A stretch of 64,000 nucleotides of DNA from Microbacterium sp. (GCA_019510305.1 JAEKKN010000028.1:1-64000); one strand, 5' to 3'; shown: positions 51,608 to 62,172, numbered from the stretch's first letter. A program made the numbers and translations. The notes: generated by a model not told the origin, from the sequence alone.

Positions 51608-52009
51608 GTGAATCTCCGCCGCGTGCTCCTCGTCGTCGCCGGGGGCACGGCGGGGACCGCCGCCAGGATCGCGCTCGGGATGCTGCTCGCCGACGCCGGT
51701 GTCCTGCCCGTGCTGATCGCGAACGTCGTCGGCGCCTTTCTGATCGGCCTCCTCATGGCACGGCCCTTCGAGCGGCTCGCGGATCCCGCACGTGCCGACC
51801 TGCGGCTCCTGCTCGGAACGGGAGCGCTCGGAGGGTTCACGACGTACAGCGCATTCGTGACCGGAACCGTGGGGCTGTGGGCGGATGCTCCGCTCCTCGC
51901 CGTCGTGTACGCGGGAGGTTCTCTGGTGCTCGGGCTCGGAGGCGCAGCGCTCGGTCTGCACCTCGGCCGTCCGCGTGCGGAGTGGCCGCCGAGGGGAGTC
52001 GTCTCGTGA
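51608..52009 (+). CDS. crcB: fluoride channel subunit CrcB/FluC (1)
   Basis: 133 aa, four helices. FluC signatures: GGTAGTAARIALG near the N-terminus, the Asn in IANVVGAFLIGLL and the GALGGFTTYSAFV motif whose Phe/Thr line the fluoride pore. The GTG at 51608 appears leaderless. It overlaps the second subunit gene by 4 bp (GTGA); Gram-positive bacteria often encode two subunits that form a heterodimeric fluoride exporter. Confidence 0.92.
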   Translation: MNLRRVLLVVAGGTAGTAARIALGMLLADAGVLPVLIANVVGAFLIGLLMARPFERLADPARADLRLLLGTGALGGFTTYSAFVTGTVGLWADAPLLAVVYAGGSLVLGLGGAALGLHLGRPRAEWPPRGVVS

Positions 52010-52365
52010 GTCCGCTGCTGTTCGTGGGCGCAGCGCTCGCCGGGGGAGTCGGCGCGGCGCTGCGCTACCTCGTCGATCTCGGGGTCGCGCGGTTCGCAGG
52101 TCGACGCTTCCCCTGGGGCGTCTTCGTCGTCAACCTCAGCGGATCGTTCGCGCTGGGCGTCGTGACCACTGCCCTCCCGGACCAGGCGTTCCTGCTCGGC
52201 GCGGGTCTGCTCGGCGGATACACGACCTTCAGCACCGCGATGCTCGACACCGTGGCTCTGTGGCGCGACGGCGAACGCCCGGCATCCGCCTTCAACGCGA
52301 TCGGCACCCTGCTGCTGGGGGTGCTGGCCGCCGGTCTCGGACTCGCGCTCGGCTCCGCTCTCTGA
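52006..52365 (+). CDS. crcB: fluoride channel subunit CrcB/FluC (2)
   Basis: 119 aa, four helices. Signatures: GGVGAALRYLVD, Asn in VVNLSGSFALG and GLLGGYTTFSTAM with the conserved Thr-Phe-Ser. It starts with GTG inside the stop of the first subunit gene and would pair with it as the antiparallel dual-topology partner that makes the Fluc channel. Confidence 0.92.
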   Translation: MSPLLFVGAALAGGVGAALRYLVDLGVARFAGRRFPWGVFVVNLSGSFALGVVTTALPDQAFLLGAGLLGGYTTFSTAMLDTVALWRDGERPASAFNAIGTLLLGVLAAGLGLALGSAL

Positions 52366-52417
52366 GCGCGGCCAGGCTGAGTAGCGGGCTTCAGTCCGCA
52401 GTGCGCCACCGTGATGT

Positions 52418-52463
52418 CGACGCGCCACCGCCGAGATGACGTCGCTCGGGTGGTGGCGCGTCG
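52418..52463. terminator. hairpin between crcB and GH26-like gene
   Basis: CGACGCGCCACC (52418-52429) pairs with GGTGGCGCGTCG (52452-52463), continued inside by CCGAG/CTCGG. Serves the convergent crcB (+) and glycosidase (-) genes. Confidence 0.65.
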
Positions 52464-52497
52464 CGCACGTGGTGGCCGGCGCCCTCCGGCGCCGCGC

Positions 52498-53586
52498 TCA
52501 CGGTCCGGCGTTCAGCACCTCGCGCCCGACGGCGGTGTCGGTGAGACGCCAGTCGGTCTCCTTCACGGTGTGGAAGAAGTCGACGAACGACGCGCCGGCG
52601 TCCTGCGCGCGTTCGATCAGCATCCGCGACCATCCCTCCTGGGTGATCCAGTCATCCGCTGTCGCCTCGTAGGGAGGGTTCTCGGGCCACTGGAACACCC
52701 AGCTCCCCCAGGAGCCGTAGCCCGGTCCGCCGGGCTGGAAGTCGGCGAGACGGTCGGGAGCGGATGCCGTCTCGGCGATGCCCCACGGCTTGGAGCCCGC
52801 TAGCGCCTTGAGCCGCGGCACCGGGCCGTTCGGGTCGGTGAAGCCGAACACGTCGTCGGGGCTCTGCCAGCCGGCCTGGCTCATCGGGGTGTATCCCCAG
52901 TTGAAGCCGTCGAGAGCGAGCGCGTCGACATAGGCCGATCCGGGGTAGTACGCCTCGAACGGATGCGGGCCCGCTCCGTAGTTCAGTGGGTTCCAGAGCA
53001 TGACGACGTCGGGGGCGACAGCTTGCTTCAGTTCGTAGACGTGCCGCCACATCGCGATGTAGTCGGCGGGGGTGCTGTCTCCCGGCGCGGTTCCGCTCGA
53101 CCAGGGACGCGTGGTGTCGTCCATCTCGGGTGCGAAGCGCACGATGATCTCGGCGTCGGCCGTGCGCTGTTGGGCCGACGTGAGCCACGACGTCAGATAC
53201 GTGTCGTAATCGCCCGCCGCGATCAGCGCCGGTGCGAACTCGGGCTGCTGATCGGCGGGGAGATTCCAGTCCCACGGCTCCCACGCGATCAGCAGAGCTG
53301 AGCCGCGTGCCTCGGCGGCGTCGGCCTCGTCATCGGGGAAGGCCGGCGATTGCACGAAGTCGACGTAGGTCGAGATCATCGCATCCGATCGCCCGAAGGC
53401 CGCTTCTTCTGCGGCCATGGTGGTCAGGTCGTGCGATGCCCAGCCGAGGATCATCGTGTGATCGCCGTCGAGGATGCTGACGCGTGTGGTGACGGATGCC
53501 GGAGCCGCGGTCGACGTCGTGAACACCGCGGCGGCGACGATTCCTGCGGCGATAAGGGCGCGCACAGTAGGGGGTCTTGCGACCAT
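52498..53586 (-). CDS. secreted GH26-like glycoside hydrolase
   Basis: 362 aa. Signal peptide (about 1-31, ending AAPASV). TIM-barrel GH26 features: LLIAWEPWDWN, the acid/base segment IVRFAPEMDDTTRPW (E154), MLWNPLNYG and LALDGFNWGYTP, then the nucleophile segment KPWGIAETAS (E272). The acid/base Glu is normally preceded by His in GH26; here it is Pro, so activity or specificity may differ from beta-mannanases. Probably acts on beta-mannan or a related beta-glucan outside the cell. The ATG at 53586 follows GGAGG. Not linked in sequence to the LacI regulon. Confidence 0.82.
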   Translation of the reverse strand: MVARPPTVRALIAAGIVAAAVFTTSTAAPASVTTRVSILDGDHTMILGWASHDLTTMAAEEAAFGRSDAMISTYVDFVQSPAFPDDEADAAEARGSALLIAWEPWDWNLPADQQPEFAPALIAAGDYDTYLTSWLTSAQQRTADAEIIVRFAPEMDDTTRPWSSGTAPGDSTPADYIAMWRHVYELKQAVAPDVVMLWNPLNYGAGPHPFEAYYPGSAYVDALALDGFNWGYTPMSQAGWQSPDDVFGFTDPNGPVPRLKALAGSKPWGIAETASAPDRLADFQPGGPGYGSWGSWVFQWPENPPYEATADDWITQEGWSRMLIERAQDAGASFVDFFHTVKETDWRLTDTAVGREVLNAGP

Positions 53587-53726
53587 GGGGGCCTCCGGAA
53601 GGCCGCAGCGGTAGGGGAGTCGGCAGCGGCAGCATCCCATTGTCCGTGCCACGAGCGCCCGGCGGTAGAGACCATCGGCCAGACTTCGCCGGATGCGGCG
53701 AACGTTCAGCCTGCCTCGGCATAAAA

Positions 53727-53755
53727 TGTACAAACGTACATGTACTGCTTGTACA
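53727..53755. promoter_or_regulatory. TetR operator, 29-bp near-palindrome
   Basis: TGTACAA (53727-53733) and TTGTACA (53749-53755) bracket a central GTACATGTAC (53736-53745). It ends 10 bp before the TetR start. Strong candidate for the site through which TetR represses itself and the exporter. Confidence 0.75.
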
Positions 53756-53765
53756 GGGGGTGGGG

Positions 53766-54332
53766 ATGAGCGAAGCACTGCGGCGCAGGCGCGACCCCGA
53801 GGCGCGCCGGCGCGAGATCGTGACCGCGGCAGCCGAGCTCATCGTCGAGATCGGCGTCGACGCGATCACGCACCGCAAAGTCGCATCCAGGGCAGGGGTG
53901 CCGCTCGGCGCCACGACCCAGTACTTCGCCACACTCGACGATCTCCGCGAAGCCGCAGTCGGCGAGCTCGCCGCCGAGGTCGACAACCGCATCGAGGCCA
54001 CGCGACAGGCCGTCCTCGCCGACGGCGTCACACCTGCAGGCCTGGCTCGGCTGATCCACGAGAGCCTGTCGGACGTTCACGCCGTGCAGGCCGATCGCGC
54101 CGTGGTCACCGCGGCCGTCCATGATCCGCGCGTGCGCGAACTCGCACGGCACTGGTCCGACGAGGTCGTCGGATTCATCGCACCCGTTCACGGTCTGGAC
54201 CGAGCCAGGGCAGCTGCCGTCTTCATCGACGGCGTACTCTGGCACGCTCAGATCCACGACGAACCGCTCGACGAGGGCATCATCCGCGACGCCCTCGTCG
54301 GAATCCTGACACCAGCCGCAGCATCCGCCTAA
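53766..54332 (+). CDS. TetR/AcrR-family regulator of the RND exporter
   Basis: 188 aa. HTH at about 15-60 (IVTAAAELIVEIGVDAITHRKVASRAGVPLGATTQYFATLDDLREAA). The rest is a helical ligand domain with no specific signature. The ATG at 53766 follows AGGGGG. The exporter gene begins 14 bp after its stop, and a clear dyad precedes it, so it is an autoregulated pump operon. Confidence 0.9.
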   Translation: MSEALRRRRDPEARRREIVTAAAELIVEIGVDAITHRKVASRAGVPLGATTQYFATLDDLREAAVGELAAEVDNRIEATRQAVLADGVTPAGLARLIHESLSDVHAVQADRAVVTAAVHDPRVRELARHWSDEVVGFIAPVHGLDRARAAAVFIDGVLWHAQIHDEPLDEGIIRDALVGILTPAAASA

Positions 54333-54346
54333 CCGAGAGAACCGCC

Positions 54347-57300
54347 TTGTCGAAACTCGCCGTCCTGAGCCTGAAGAACCGCGCGCTCATCGCGCTGATC
54401 ACGATCGTCGCCGCGGTGTTCGGCGGCCTCGCGCTGACGAACCTCAAGCAGGAGCTCATCCCGTCGCTCGAGCTGCCCAACCTCATGGTCATGACGACCT
54501 ACCCCGGGGCGTCGCCGGAGGTCGTCGAGAACGACGTCTCCACGCCGATCGAGTCGGCCATCCAGGGCGTTCCGGGGCTCGAAGGAACGACGGCGACCAG
54601 CACGACGAACGCCTCGATCGTGCAGGCGACGTTCACCTACGGCACGAACCTCGCCACCGCCGAGCAGAAGATCCAGCAGGCGATCAACCGCATCTCCTCC
54701 ACTCTGCCGGATGATGTGACCCCGCAGGTCCTGTCGGTGTCGATCGACGATTTCCCGGTGATCCAGGTCGCGGTCTCCGGCTTCGCCGATGCCGACAACG
54801 CCCAGGCCGAGCTCCAGAGCGTCGCGATCCCGAAGCTCGAAGACGTCAAGGGCGTCAACGCCGCGCAGATCGTCGGCGGTGTCGGTCAGCGCATCACGAT
54901 CACTCCGGACGTCGCCAAGCTCGCAGCCGCAGGCGAGAGCACCCAGGCCATCAGCTCGGCCCTGCAGCAGAACGGCACGCTGTTCCCTGGCGGTGACATC
55001 ACCGAGAACGGTCAGACCCTGACTGTGCAGACCGGCGCGAAGATCACCTCTGTCGACGAGATCGCCGCGCTCCCGCTCGTGGGGACGGACGCGACGATCG
55101 GCGACGTCGCGACCGTGGTGCAGGAGACCGATCCTGTGACGTCGATCTCCCGCGTGGACGGCAAGGACGCTCTGTCGATCTCGATCACCAAACTTCCTGC
55201 CGCGAACACCGTCGAGGTGTCGCACGGGGTGATCGCCGCTCTCGACGACATCGAGGAGGCGTTCCCCGACGCGAAGTTCACGATCGTGTTCGACCAGGCG
55301 CCCTTCATCGTCCAGTCGATCGACACGCTCGCGACCGAGGGCCTTCTCGGGCTCGTGTTCGCGGTGATCGTCATCCTCGTGTTCCTGCTCTCGATCCGCT
55401 CCACGCTCGTGACGGCCATCTCGATCCCCACCAGCGTGCTGATCACCTTCATCGGGCTGCAGGCGTTCGGATACTCGCTCAACATCCTCACCCTCGGCGC
55501 CCTGACCATCGCGATCGGACGCGTGGTCGACGACTCGATCGTCGTGATCGAGAACATCAAGCGCCACTACGTCGGCGACGCCGACAAGGGCGACGCCATC
55601 CGTCTCGCCGTGCGCGAGGTCGCGGCGGCCGTCACGGCATCCACCATCACGACCGTCGCGGTCTTCCTGCCGATCGTGTTCGTCGGCGACATGGTCGGCG
55701 AGCTGTTCCGACCCTTCGCGATGACCGTGACGATCGCGATGGTCGCCTCTCTGCTCGTCGCGCTCACGATCGTCCCCGTGCTGGCCTACTGGTTCCTGCG
55801 CCCCGGCAAGCCTCTGCTCGACGACCACGGCGTGCAGATCGACCCGGAGCACCCGGACGCTCCGCCGACGCGGCTGCAGCGCGCGTACCGGCCGATCCTC
55901 GGCTGGACGCTCAAGCACTCCGGCATCACGGTGATCCTCGCGGTCGTCGTGCTCGGCGCGACGCTCGCCGCAGCCCCGCTGATGAAGGTGAACTTCCTCA
56001 GCGACTCCGGCCAGAACACGATGACGGTCACGCAGGATCTCGGTCCGACCGCGAGCCTCGAATCCAAGTCGGATGCCGCGATGAAGGTCGAGAAGGCTCT
56101 CCTCGGCATCGACGGCATCACCCACGTGCAGGCCTCGATCGGCTCCAGCGGATCGGCGCTGCGCGACGCGTTCTCCGGCGGTGCCGGAGTGACGTTCTCG
56201 GTGCTCACCGACAGCGACGCCGATCAGGAGAAGCTGCGCGCCGACGTGCAGGAGGCCATCGACGGGCTGAAGGACGTCGGAGACGTCGCCGTAGGAGCAT
56301 CCGCCGGCCTCGGGTCCAGCGACATCGAGGTCTCCGTCACTGCGTCGAACTCCGAGGACCTCGAGAAGGCGACCTCTGCGGTCGTCGACGAGATCAAGGG
56401 GCGCGACGGTGTCGGCCAGGTGACCGACAACCTCGCCGCCGCGCTGCCGTACCTCGCCGTGGTCGTCGACCGTCAGGCAGCGGCCGAGCGCGGGCTCTCC
56501 GAGGTCGCCGTGGGCTCGATCGTGTCGAACACCATGCGTCCGCAGCAGGCCGGGTCCGTCGAGATCGACGACACCGCGCTGACTGTGTACATCGCAGCCC
56601 CCGAGCCGCCCACGACGGCGCAGGCCCTGAAGGAGCTCGCGATCCCGACGCTGGCCGGCATCGTTCAGCTGCAGGACATCGCGACCGTCGAGGAGCGCAA
56701 CGGCCCCACCTCGATCACGACCGAGAAGGGCAAGCGCACGGCTACCGTGACGGTGCCCCCGGCATCCGACAACCTCGCCGTAGCGACCGCCTCCGTCTCC
56801 GCCGCGCTCGCCGCGGTGGACCTGCCGGACGGCGCCTCGGCAGAGGTCGGCGGTGTCGCGACGCAGCAGGCCGACTCGTTCTCGCAGCTCGGACTCGCGA
56901 TGCTCGCGGCCATCCTCATCGTGTACGTGGTGATGGTGGCGACGTTCAAGTCGCTGCGCCAGCCGCTGCTGCTGCTCGTCTCGGTGCCGTTCGCGGCGAC
57001 CGGAGCGATCCTGCTGCAGATCGTCACCGGCGTGCCGCTCGGCGTCGCCTCGCTGATCGGCGTGCTGATGCTCATCGGCATCGTGGTGACGAACGCGATC
57101 GTGCTCGTCGACCTCGTGAACCAGTACCGCGAGAAGGGGCTGCCCACGGCGGAGGCGGTGCTCGCGGGCGGGGAGAAGCGTCTGCGTCCGATCCTCATGA
57201 CGGCGCTCGCGACGATCTTCGCGCTGACCCCGATGGCGCTCGGCATCACCGGCCACGGCGGGTTCATCTCGCAGCCGCTCGCGATCGTCGTGATCGGCGG

Positions 57301-57553
57301 ACTCGTGTCGTCGACCGTGCTGACGCTCATCGTGCTGCCGACGCTGTACAACCTCGTCGAGGGCGCCAGGGAGCGCCGGAAGGCCCGCAAGGCCGGGGCG
57401 GGTTCGGATGCCGGTTCGGATGCGGCGGATGACTCGGATGCAGCCGAGGCGTCCTCCGGTGTCGAGGGGCCGTCGTCGGCATCCGCTTCCGGACTCCCGC
57501 ACGCTCCGCAGCTCACCCGGCGGCAGCTGCGCGAGCACCCGACGGCCGAGTAG
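54347..57553 (+). CDS. RND-superfamily exporter (HAE1/SwrC-like)
   Basis: 1068 aa. Full AcrB-type plan: helix 1 (about 10-30), a porter-like loop (30-330), helices 2-6, helix 7 and a second loop (about 540-860), then helices 8-12. The proton-relay pair Asp-Asp is present in IGRVVDDSIVVIENIK; TLPDDVTPQ and PDDFP-like SIDDFPVIQVAVSG match HAE1. No membrane-fusion or outer-membrane partner is nearby, as expected for a Gram-positive; Bacillus SwrC is the closest type by plan. TTG start at 54347, with weak GAGA upstream. Probably exports hydrophobic or amphipathic compounds. Confidence 0.9.
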   Translation: MSKLAVLSLKNRALIALITIVAAVFGGLALTNLKQELIPSLELPNLMVMTTYPGASPEVVENDVSTPIESAIQGVPGLEGTTATSTTNASIVQATFTYGTNLATAEQKIQQAINRISSTLPDDVTPQVLSVSIDDFPVIQVAVSGFADADNAQAELQSVAIPKLEDVKGVNAAQIVGGVGQRITITPDVAKLAAAGESTQAISSALQQNGTLFPGGDITENGQTLTVQTGAKITSVDEIAALPLVGTDATIGDVATVVQETDPVTSISRVDGKDALSISITKLPAANTVEVSHGVIAALDDIEEAFPDAKFTIVFDQAPFIVQSIDTLATEGLLGLVFAVIVILVFLLSIRSTLVTAISIPTSVLITFIGLQAFGYSLNILTLGALTIAIGRVVDDSIVVIENIKRHYVGDADKGDAIRLAVREVAAAVTASTITTVAVFLPIVFVGDMVGELFRPFAMTVTIAMVASLLVALTIVPVLAYWFLRPGKPLLDDHGVQIDPEHPDAPPTRLQRAYRPILGWTLKHSGITVILAVVVLGATLAAAPLMKVNFLSDSGQNTMTVTQDLGPTASLESKSDAAMKVEKALLGIDGITHVQASIGSSGSALRDAFSGGAGVTFSVLTDSDADQEKLRADVQEAIDGLKDVGDVAVGASAGLGSSDIEVSVTASNSEDLEKATSAVVDEIKGRDGVGQVTDNLAAALPYLAVVVDRQAAAERGLSEVAVGSIVSNTMRPQQAGSVEIDDTALTVYIAAPEPPTTAQALKELAIPTLAGIVQLQDIATVEERNGPTSITTEKGKRTATVTVPPASDNLAVATASVSAALAAVDLPDGASAEVGGVATQQADSFSQLGLAMLAAILIVYVVMVATFKSLRQPLLLLVSVPFAATGAILLQIVTGVPLGVASLIGVLMLIGIVVTNAIVLVDLVNQYREKGLPTAEAVLAGGEKRLRPILMTALATIFALTPMALGITGHGGFISQPLAIVVIGGLVSSTVLTLIVLPTLYNLVEGARERRKARKAGAGSDAGSDAADDSDAAEASSGVEGPSSASASGLPHAPQLTRRQLREHPTAE

Positions 57554-57573
57554 TCGGCGTTCCGGCATCCTCG

Positions 57574-57697
57574 TTCGGGTCGCGATCTGTGCCGCTCATC
57601 TCGTGAGTTGACGACACCGATCGCGACCTGAGTCGGAGAGCGGGCGAGGTGTGCATTGCGGTCGCCTTCCGCAGCCCGAGGCGACCGTAACGCGCAC
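57574..57697. repeat. two hairpins, including ggtcgcgat repeat
   Basis: First: a GGTCGCGATCTGTGCCG-type copy (57574-57597) with its inverse CGACACCGATCGCGACC (57612-57631), related to the cluster at 24912-25053. Second: GTGTGCATTGCGGTCGCCT (57649-57667) with AGGCGACCGTAACGCGCAC (57679-57697), 16 of 19 pairs. They fill the gap between convergent exporter and epimerase genes and may terminate both. Confidence 0.6.
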
Positions 57698-57713
57698 CCG
57701 GGCAGCCGTCGGT

Positions 57714-58610
57714 TCAGCCGAGCTCGACGCCCCAGCGGAGGCTCCAGGTCTCGCCGGGAGCGAGGCGGCGGATGCCGAGACCGCTGTTCAGCGCATCGGC
57801 GGGTGCCGTCATCGGCTCGATCGCGACAGCGAGCTCACGGCCGGGGTAGTTGGTCGCGGTGTACACCTGGACGTAATCGAAGCTCTCGTCCTGCCAGAGC
57901 GTGACCCGTCGGCCGTCCGGGGCCGTGAGCGAGTGCCGCACCAGGCCGTCGTCGTCGCGGTCCAGGTCGGTGAAGCCGGTGTCGAGGGTGACGTCGCCCA
58001 CGCGCACGCCGTCGCGCAGCGCCGGGTCCGCCGCGCGGGTTCCGGTGGGCAGCATCCGCTCGTCCGTCTCGATCGCCGTCCGGGCCGGAACCCGGAGCAC
58101 CAGCTCGTGCGGGTCGACGTCGCCGATCGTGACGAAGGGGTGCGTGCCCAGCGCGACCGGAGCCGCCTCCGCGGAACGGTTCGTGAGCGTGTGCCTGACC
58201 TCGACGCCCGACGCCGTGAGCGTGTAGGTGACGGACGTGTCGATCAGATACGGATAGCCGGTCTGCGGGACGACCGCCGCGCGCAGGGTGGCGGCGGCAT
58301 CCGTCTGCTCGATCTCGTAGGCGGCGAAGCGGAGGAGTCCGTGGCTGGCGTTGCCGAACTTCGGCTCGCTGATGGCCAGCTGGCGCTGCGAGCCCTCATC
58401 GTTCCAGAGGCCGTCGCGAACCCGGTTCGGCCAGGGGACGAGCACCACGCCAGAGCACGAGGGCGTCGGCGCCTCGAGCGGGTAGGGCGCGATCAGGTCG
58501 ACGTCTCCGATGCGCAGCGAGCGGAGCGACGCGCCCACCTGCGCGATCTGAGCGGTGACCTCGCCGCGTCGGAGATGAACCTGGGTGCCGGTGGGGGTTT
58601 CGGTGCTCAC
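57714..58610 (-). CDS. aldose 1-epimerase (galactose mutarotase) family
   Basis: 298 aa. Beta-sandwich mutarotase features: LVPWPNRVRDGLW, then SHGLLRFAAYEI (His), a typical THPFVTIGD (second His) and the late Glu in AVAIEPMTAPADALN. Interconverts alpha and beta anomers of a hexose. The GTG at 58610 has TACGAT 6 nt upstream and no Shine-Dalgarno (leaderless). It could serve galactose from the glycan locus, but it lacks that locus's operator. Confidence 0.88.
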   Translation of the reverse strand: MSTETPTGTQVHLRRGEVTAQIAQVGASLRSLRIGDVDLIAPYPLEAPTPSCSGVVLVPWPNRVRDGLWNDEGSQRQLAISEPKFGNASHGLLRFAAYEIEQTDAAATLRAAVVPQTGYPYLIDTSVTYTLTASGVEVRHTLTNRSAEAAPVALGTHPFVTIGDVDPHELVLRVPARTAIETDERMLPTGTRAADPALRDGVRVGDVTLDTGFTDLDRDDDGLVRHSLTAPDGRRVTLWQDESFDYVQVYTATNYPGRELAVAIEPMTAPADALNSGLGIRRLAPGETWSLRWGVELG

Positions 58611-58616
58611 CCCGCA

Positions 58617-58622
58617 ATCGTA
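58617..58622 (-). promoter_or_regulatory. -10 element for leaderless epimerase gene
   Basis: TACGAT on the minus strand, 6 nt before the GTG at 58610. Confidence 0.45.
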
Positions 58623-58783
58623 CGGCGCTGGCCGTGTTCGCAACTGCTCGCGATCCGCGAGCGGATGCAGAATTCGCGATCGATCCGGCGGCTGCGAGGA
58701 GACGTGCTCCCGGGTCGTGCACGCCGCCGCCCGGCTCTCTCCCAGCCGAAGGCTGTAGACTCGTGCGGTCGGCTTCGGACACC

Positions 58784-58806
58784 CGCGCATGTCGCGGACG
58801 TTTTTG
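58784..58806 (+). terminator. possible attenuator in the helicase leader
   Basis: CCGCG-CATGT-CGCGG (58784-58798) is followed by ACG and TTTTT. Short, but the T-run is unusual in this GC-rich sequence. It lies 166 bp before the helicase start, in a leader with no gene (58611-58971 otherwise holds the epimerase promoter and the fold at 58826-58879). Confidence 0.35.
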
Positions 58807-58825
58807 TGCAAGAAGTGTGAGTCCA

Positions 58826-58879
58826 GGGGCCGATGGTGAGCGTCGATCGACGTAAATCAACCATCACATGAATGGCCCC
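58826..58879 (+). promoter_or_regulatory. nested fold in the helicase 5' leader
   Basis: GGGGCC (58826-58831) pairs with GGCCCC (58874-58879), GATGGT (58832-58837) with ACCATC (58860-58865), and CGTCGATCGACG (58841-58852) is self-complementary. It may be an RNA element of the helicase leader; cold-regulated helicase genes often have such leaders. Confidence 0.4.
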
Positions 58880-58971
58880 GGCCGCAGACAGTCCGGACCC
58901 GCGCTCAGTCGCAGGGTGCTCGCGCGTGCGCGCAGCGCTGTTCTCGTGCGAGAACTCAGAAGGACACACCC

Positions 58972-61200
<2,229 letters not shown>

Positions 61201-61286
61201 GCTGTGCTCACGAAGGCCCCGTCACCGCATCCGCGGGGCGGGGCCTTCGTCGTGGAATCCGCAGGCGTGCCGGAGCGCACGTTATG

Positions 61287-61349
61287 GAGGAGATCTCTCG
61301 CTTCGAAGGAAGGATCCGCTGGAATGATCCTTCGCAGCGAGAGATCTCC
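61287..61349. repeat. 25-bp imperfect inverted repeat after the helicase gene
   Basis: AGGAGATCTCTCGCT (from 61289) pairs with AGCGAGAGATCTCCT (to 61350), continued by CGAAGGA..GGATC and GATCCTTCG. Perhaps a terminator for the helicase gene or a palindromic repeat. Directly beside the heptamer array at 61371. Confidence 0.55.
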
Positions 61350-61370
61350 TTCGAAGCGAGAGCTGCGCAG

Positions 61371-61405
61371 ACGGCAGACGGCAGACGGCAGACGGCAGAC
61401 GGCAG
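61371..61405 (+). repeat. heptamer tandem repeat, five copies of ACGGCAG
   Basis: Five perfect tandem copies of ACGGCAG (61371-61405), with a partial copy before. It lies in the 232-bp gap 61201-61432 between the helicase and YaeQ-like genes, about 30 bp past the YaeQ-like stop. A likely variable-number site. Confidence 0.85.
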
Positions 61406-61432
61406 GCGGATGCCGTGGGGCTGCGGCGGGGC

Positions 61433-61939
61433 TCAGCCGAGTTCGTGCTCGTGCACCGCGGTGCTCAGCGTCACGCCGTTGAGCGAGAGGTACAGCGTCT
61501 GCTCGGTGATGGTGATCGTCAGCGTGTTGCGGCGCTCGAGCGCCGGCACGGCCGAGTCGATGAATCCGGGGTCGAAGCTGTAGACCCTGATCTCCGAGGC
61601 CCGGTGGATGCGCTTGTCGACCCACAGCGCCATGACCTTCGCGGGGTCGCGGTGCGTGTAGACGACGGTGCGCTCGGCGATCCGGCTGCCGTAGTGCAGG
61701 CGTTCGGCATCGGGGGCGCCGACCTCGATCCACGCGGTGATGAGACCGGTGAGGTCTCGCACGAGCACGGCCGGCTCTTCGGTGGACGAGACGCTCCCAC
61801 CGAAGGCGATGCCCTCGGTGTACTCGAGGCCGTAGGCGAGCACGCGCGTGAGCATATAGGCGTCGGTCTCGGCGTACACCCCGCGATCGGTGTCGGCGAG
61901 CTGCACGTCGAACGTGTACATAGTCGATCCGATAGCCAT
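61433..61939 (-). CDS. YaeQ-family protein
   Basis: 168 aa. YaeQ pattern: FDVQLADTDRGVY, ETDAYMLTRVLAYGLEYTEG, WIEVGAPDAERLHYGSR and VYTHRDPAKV. YaeQ has a nuclease-like (PD-(D/E)xK type) fold in known structures but no settled function. The ATG at 61939 is the best start; TAGGCT lies 8 nt upstream. It probably shares no operon with the convergent helicase. Confidence 0.85.
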   Translation of the reverse strand: MAIGSTMYTFDVQLADTDRGVYAETDAYMLTRVLAYGLEYTEGIAFGGSVSSTEEPAVLVRDLTGLITAWIEVGAPDAERLHYGSRIAERTVVYTHRDPAKVMALWVDKRIHRASEIRVYSFDPGFIDSAVPALERRNTLTITITEQTLYLSLNGVTLSTAVHEHELG

Positions 61940-61966
61940 AGGGCCCAAGCCTACGGCGCGCGGAGG

Positions 61967-62143
61967 CTACTTCTTCGCGGACTCCTGATCCCACAGGCGC
62001 GTGCCGACGTGCACGAGGCCCGCGCAGAACGCGGCCGCGCCCAAGGCCACGAACACCGTTCCGATCGTGGCCGGCATCGACGCGCCGAACAACACGGCGC
62101 CGATTCCTCCGAGCAGCAGAACGATGATGAATCCCCCGTACAT
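61967..62143 (-). CDS. 58-aa two-helix membrane protein
   Basis: Two hydrophobic helices (about 4-20 and 25-45) and a polar C-terminus (HVGTRLWDQESAKK). Family not recognised. The ATG at 62143 has TAGGAT 7 nt upstream and no Shine-Dalgarno. It lies 27 bp before the YaeQ-like gene on the same strand. Confidence 0.6.
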   Translation of the reverse strand: MYGGFIIVLLLGGIGAVLFGASMPATIGTVFVALGAAAFCAGLVHVGTRLWDQESAKK

Positions 62144-62149
62144 GCGCCT

Positions 62150-62156
62150 GATCCTA
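62150..62156 (-). promoter_or_regulatory. -10 element for the 58-aa gene
   Basis: TAGGAT on the minus strand, 7 nt before the ATG at 62143. Confidence 0.35.
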
Positions 62157-62172
62157 GCGATACGGCGCGCGT

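Noticed and set aside
54329..57568. Very long open frame antisense to the RND exporter
   Set aside because: Composition is Arg/Asp/His-rich as expected for a shadow frame of GC-rich coding DNA; the sense frame has all RND motifs.
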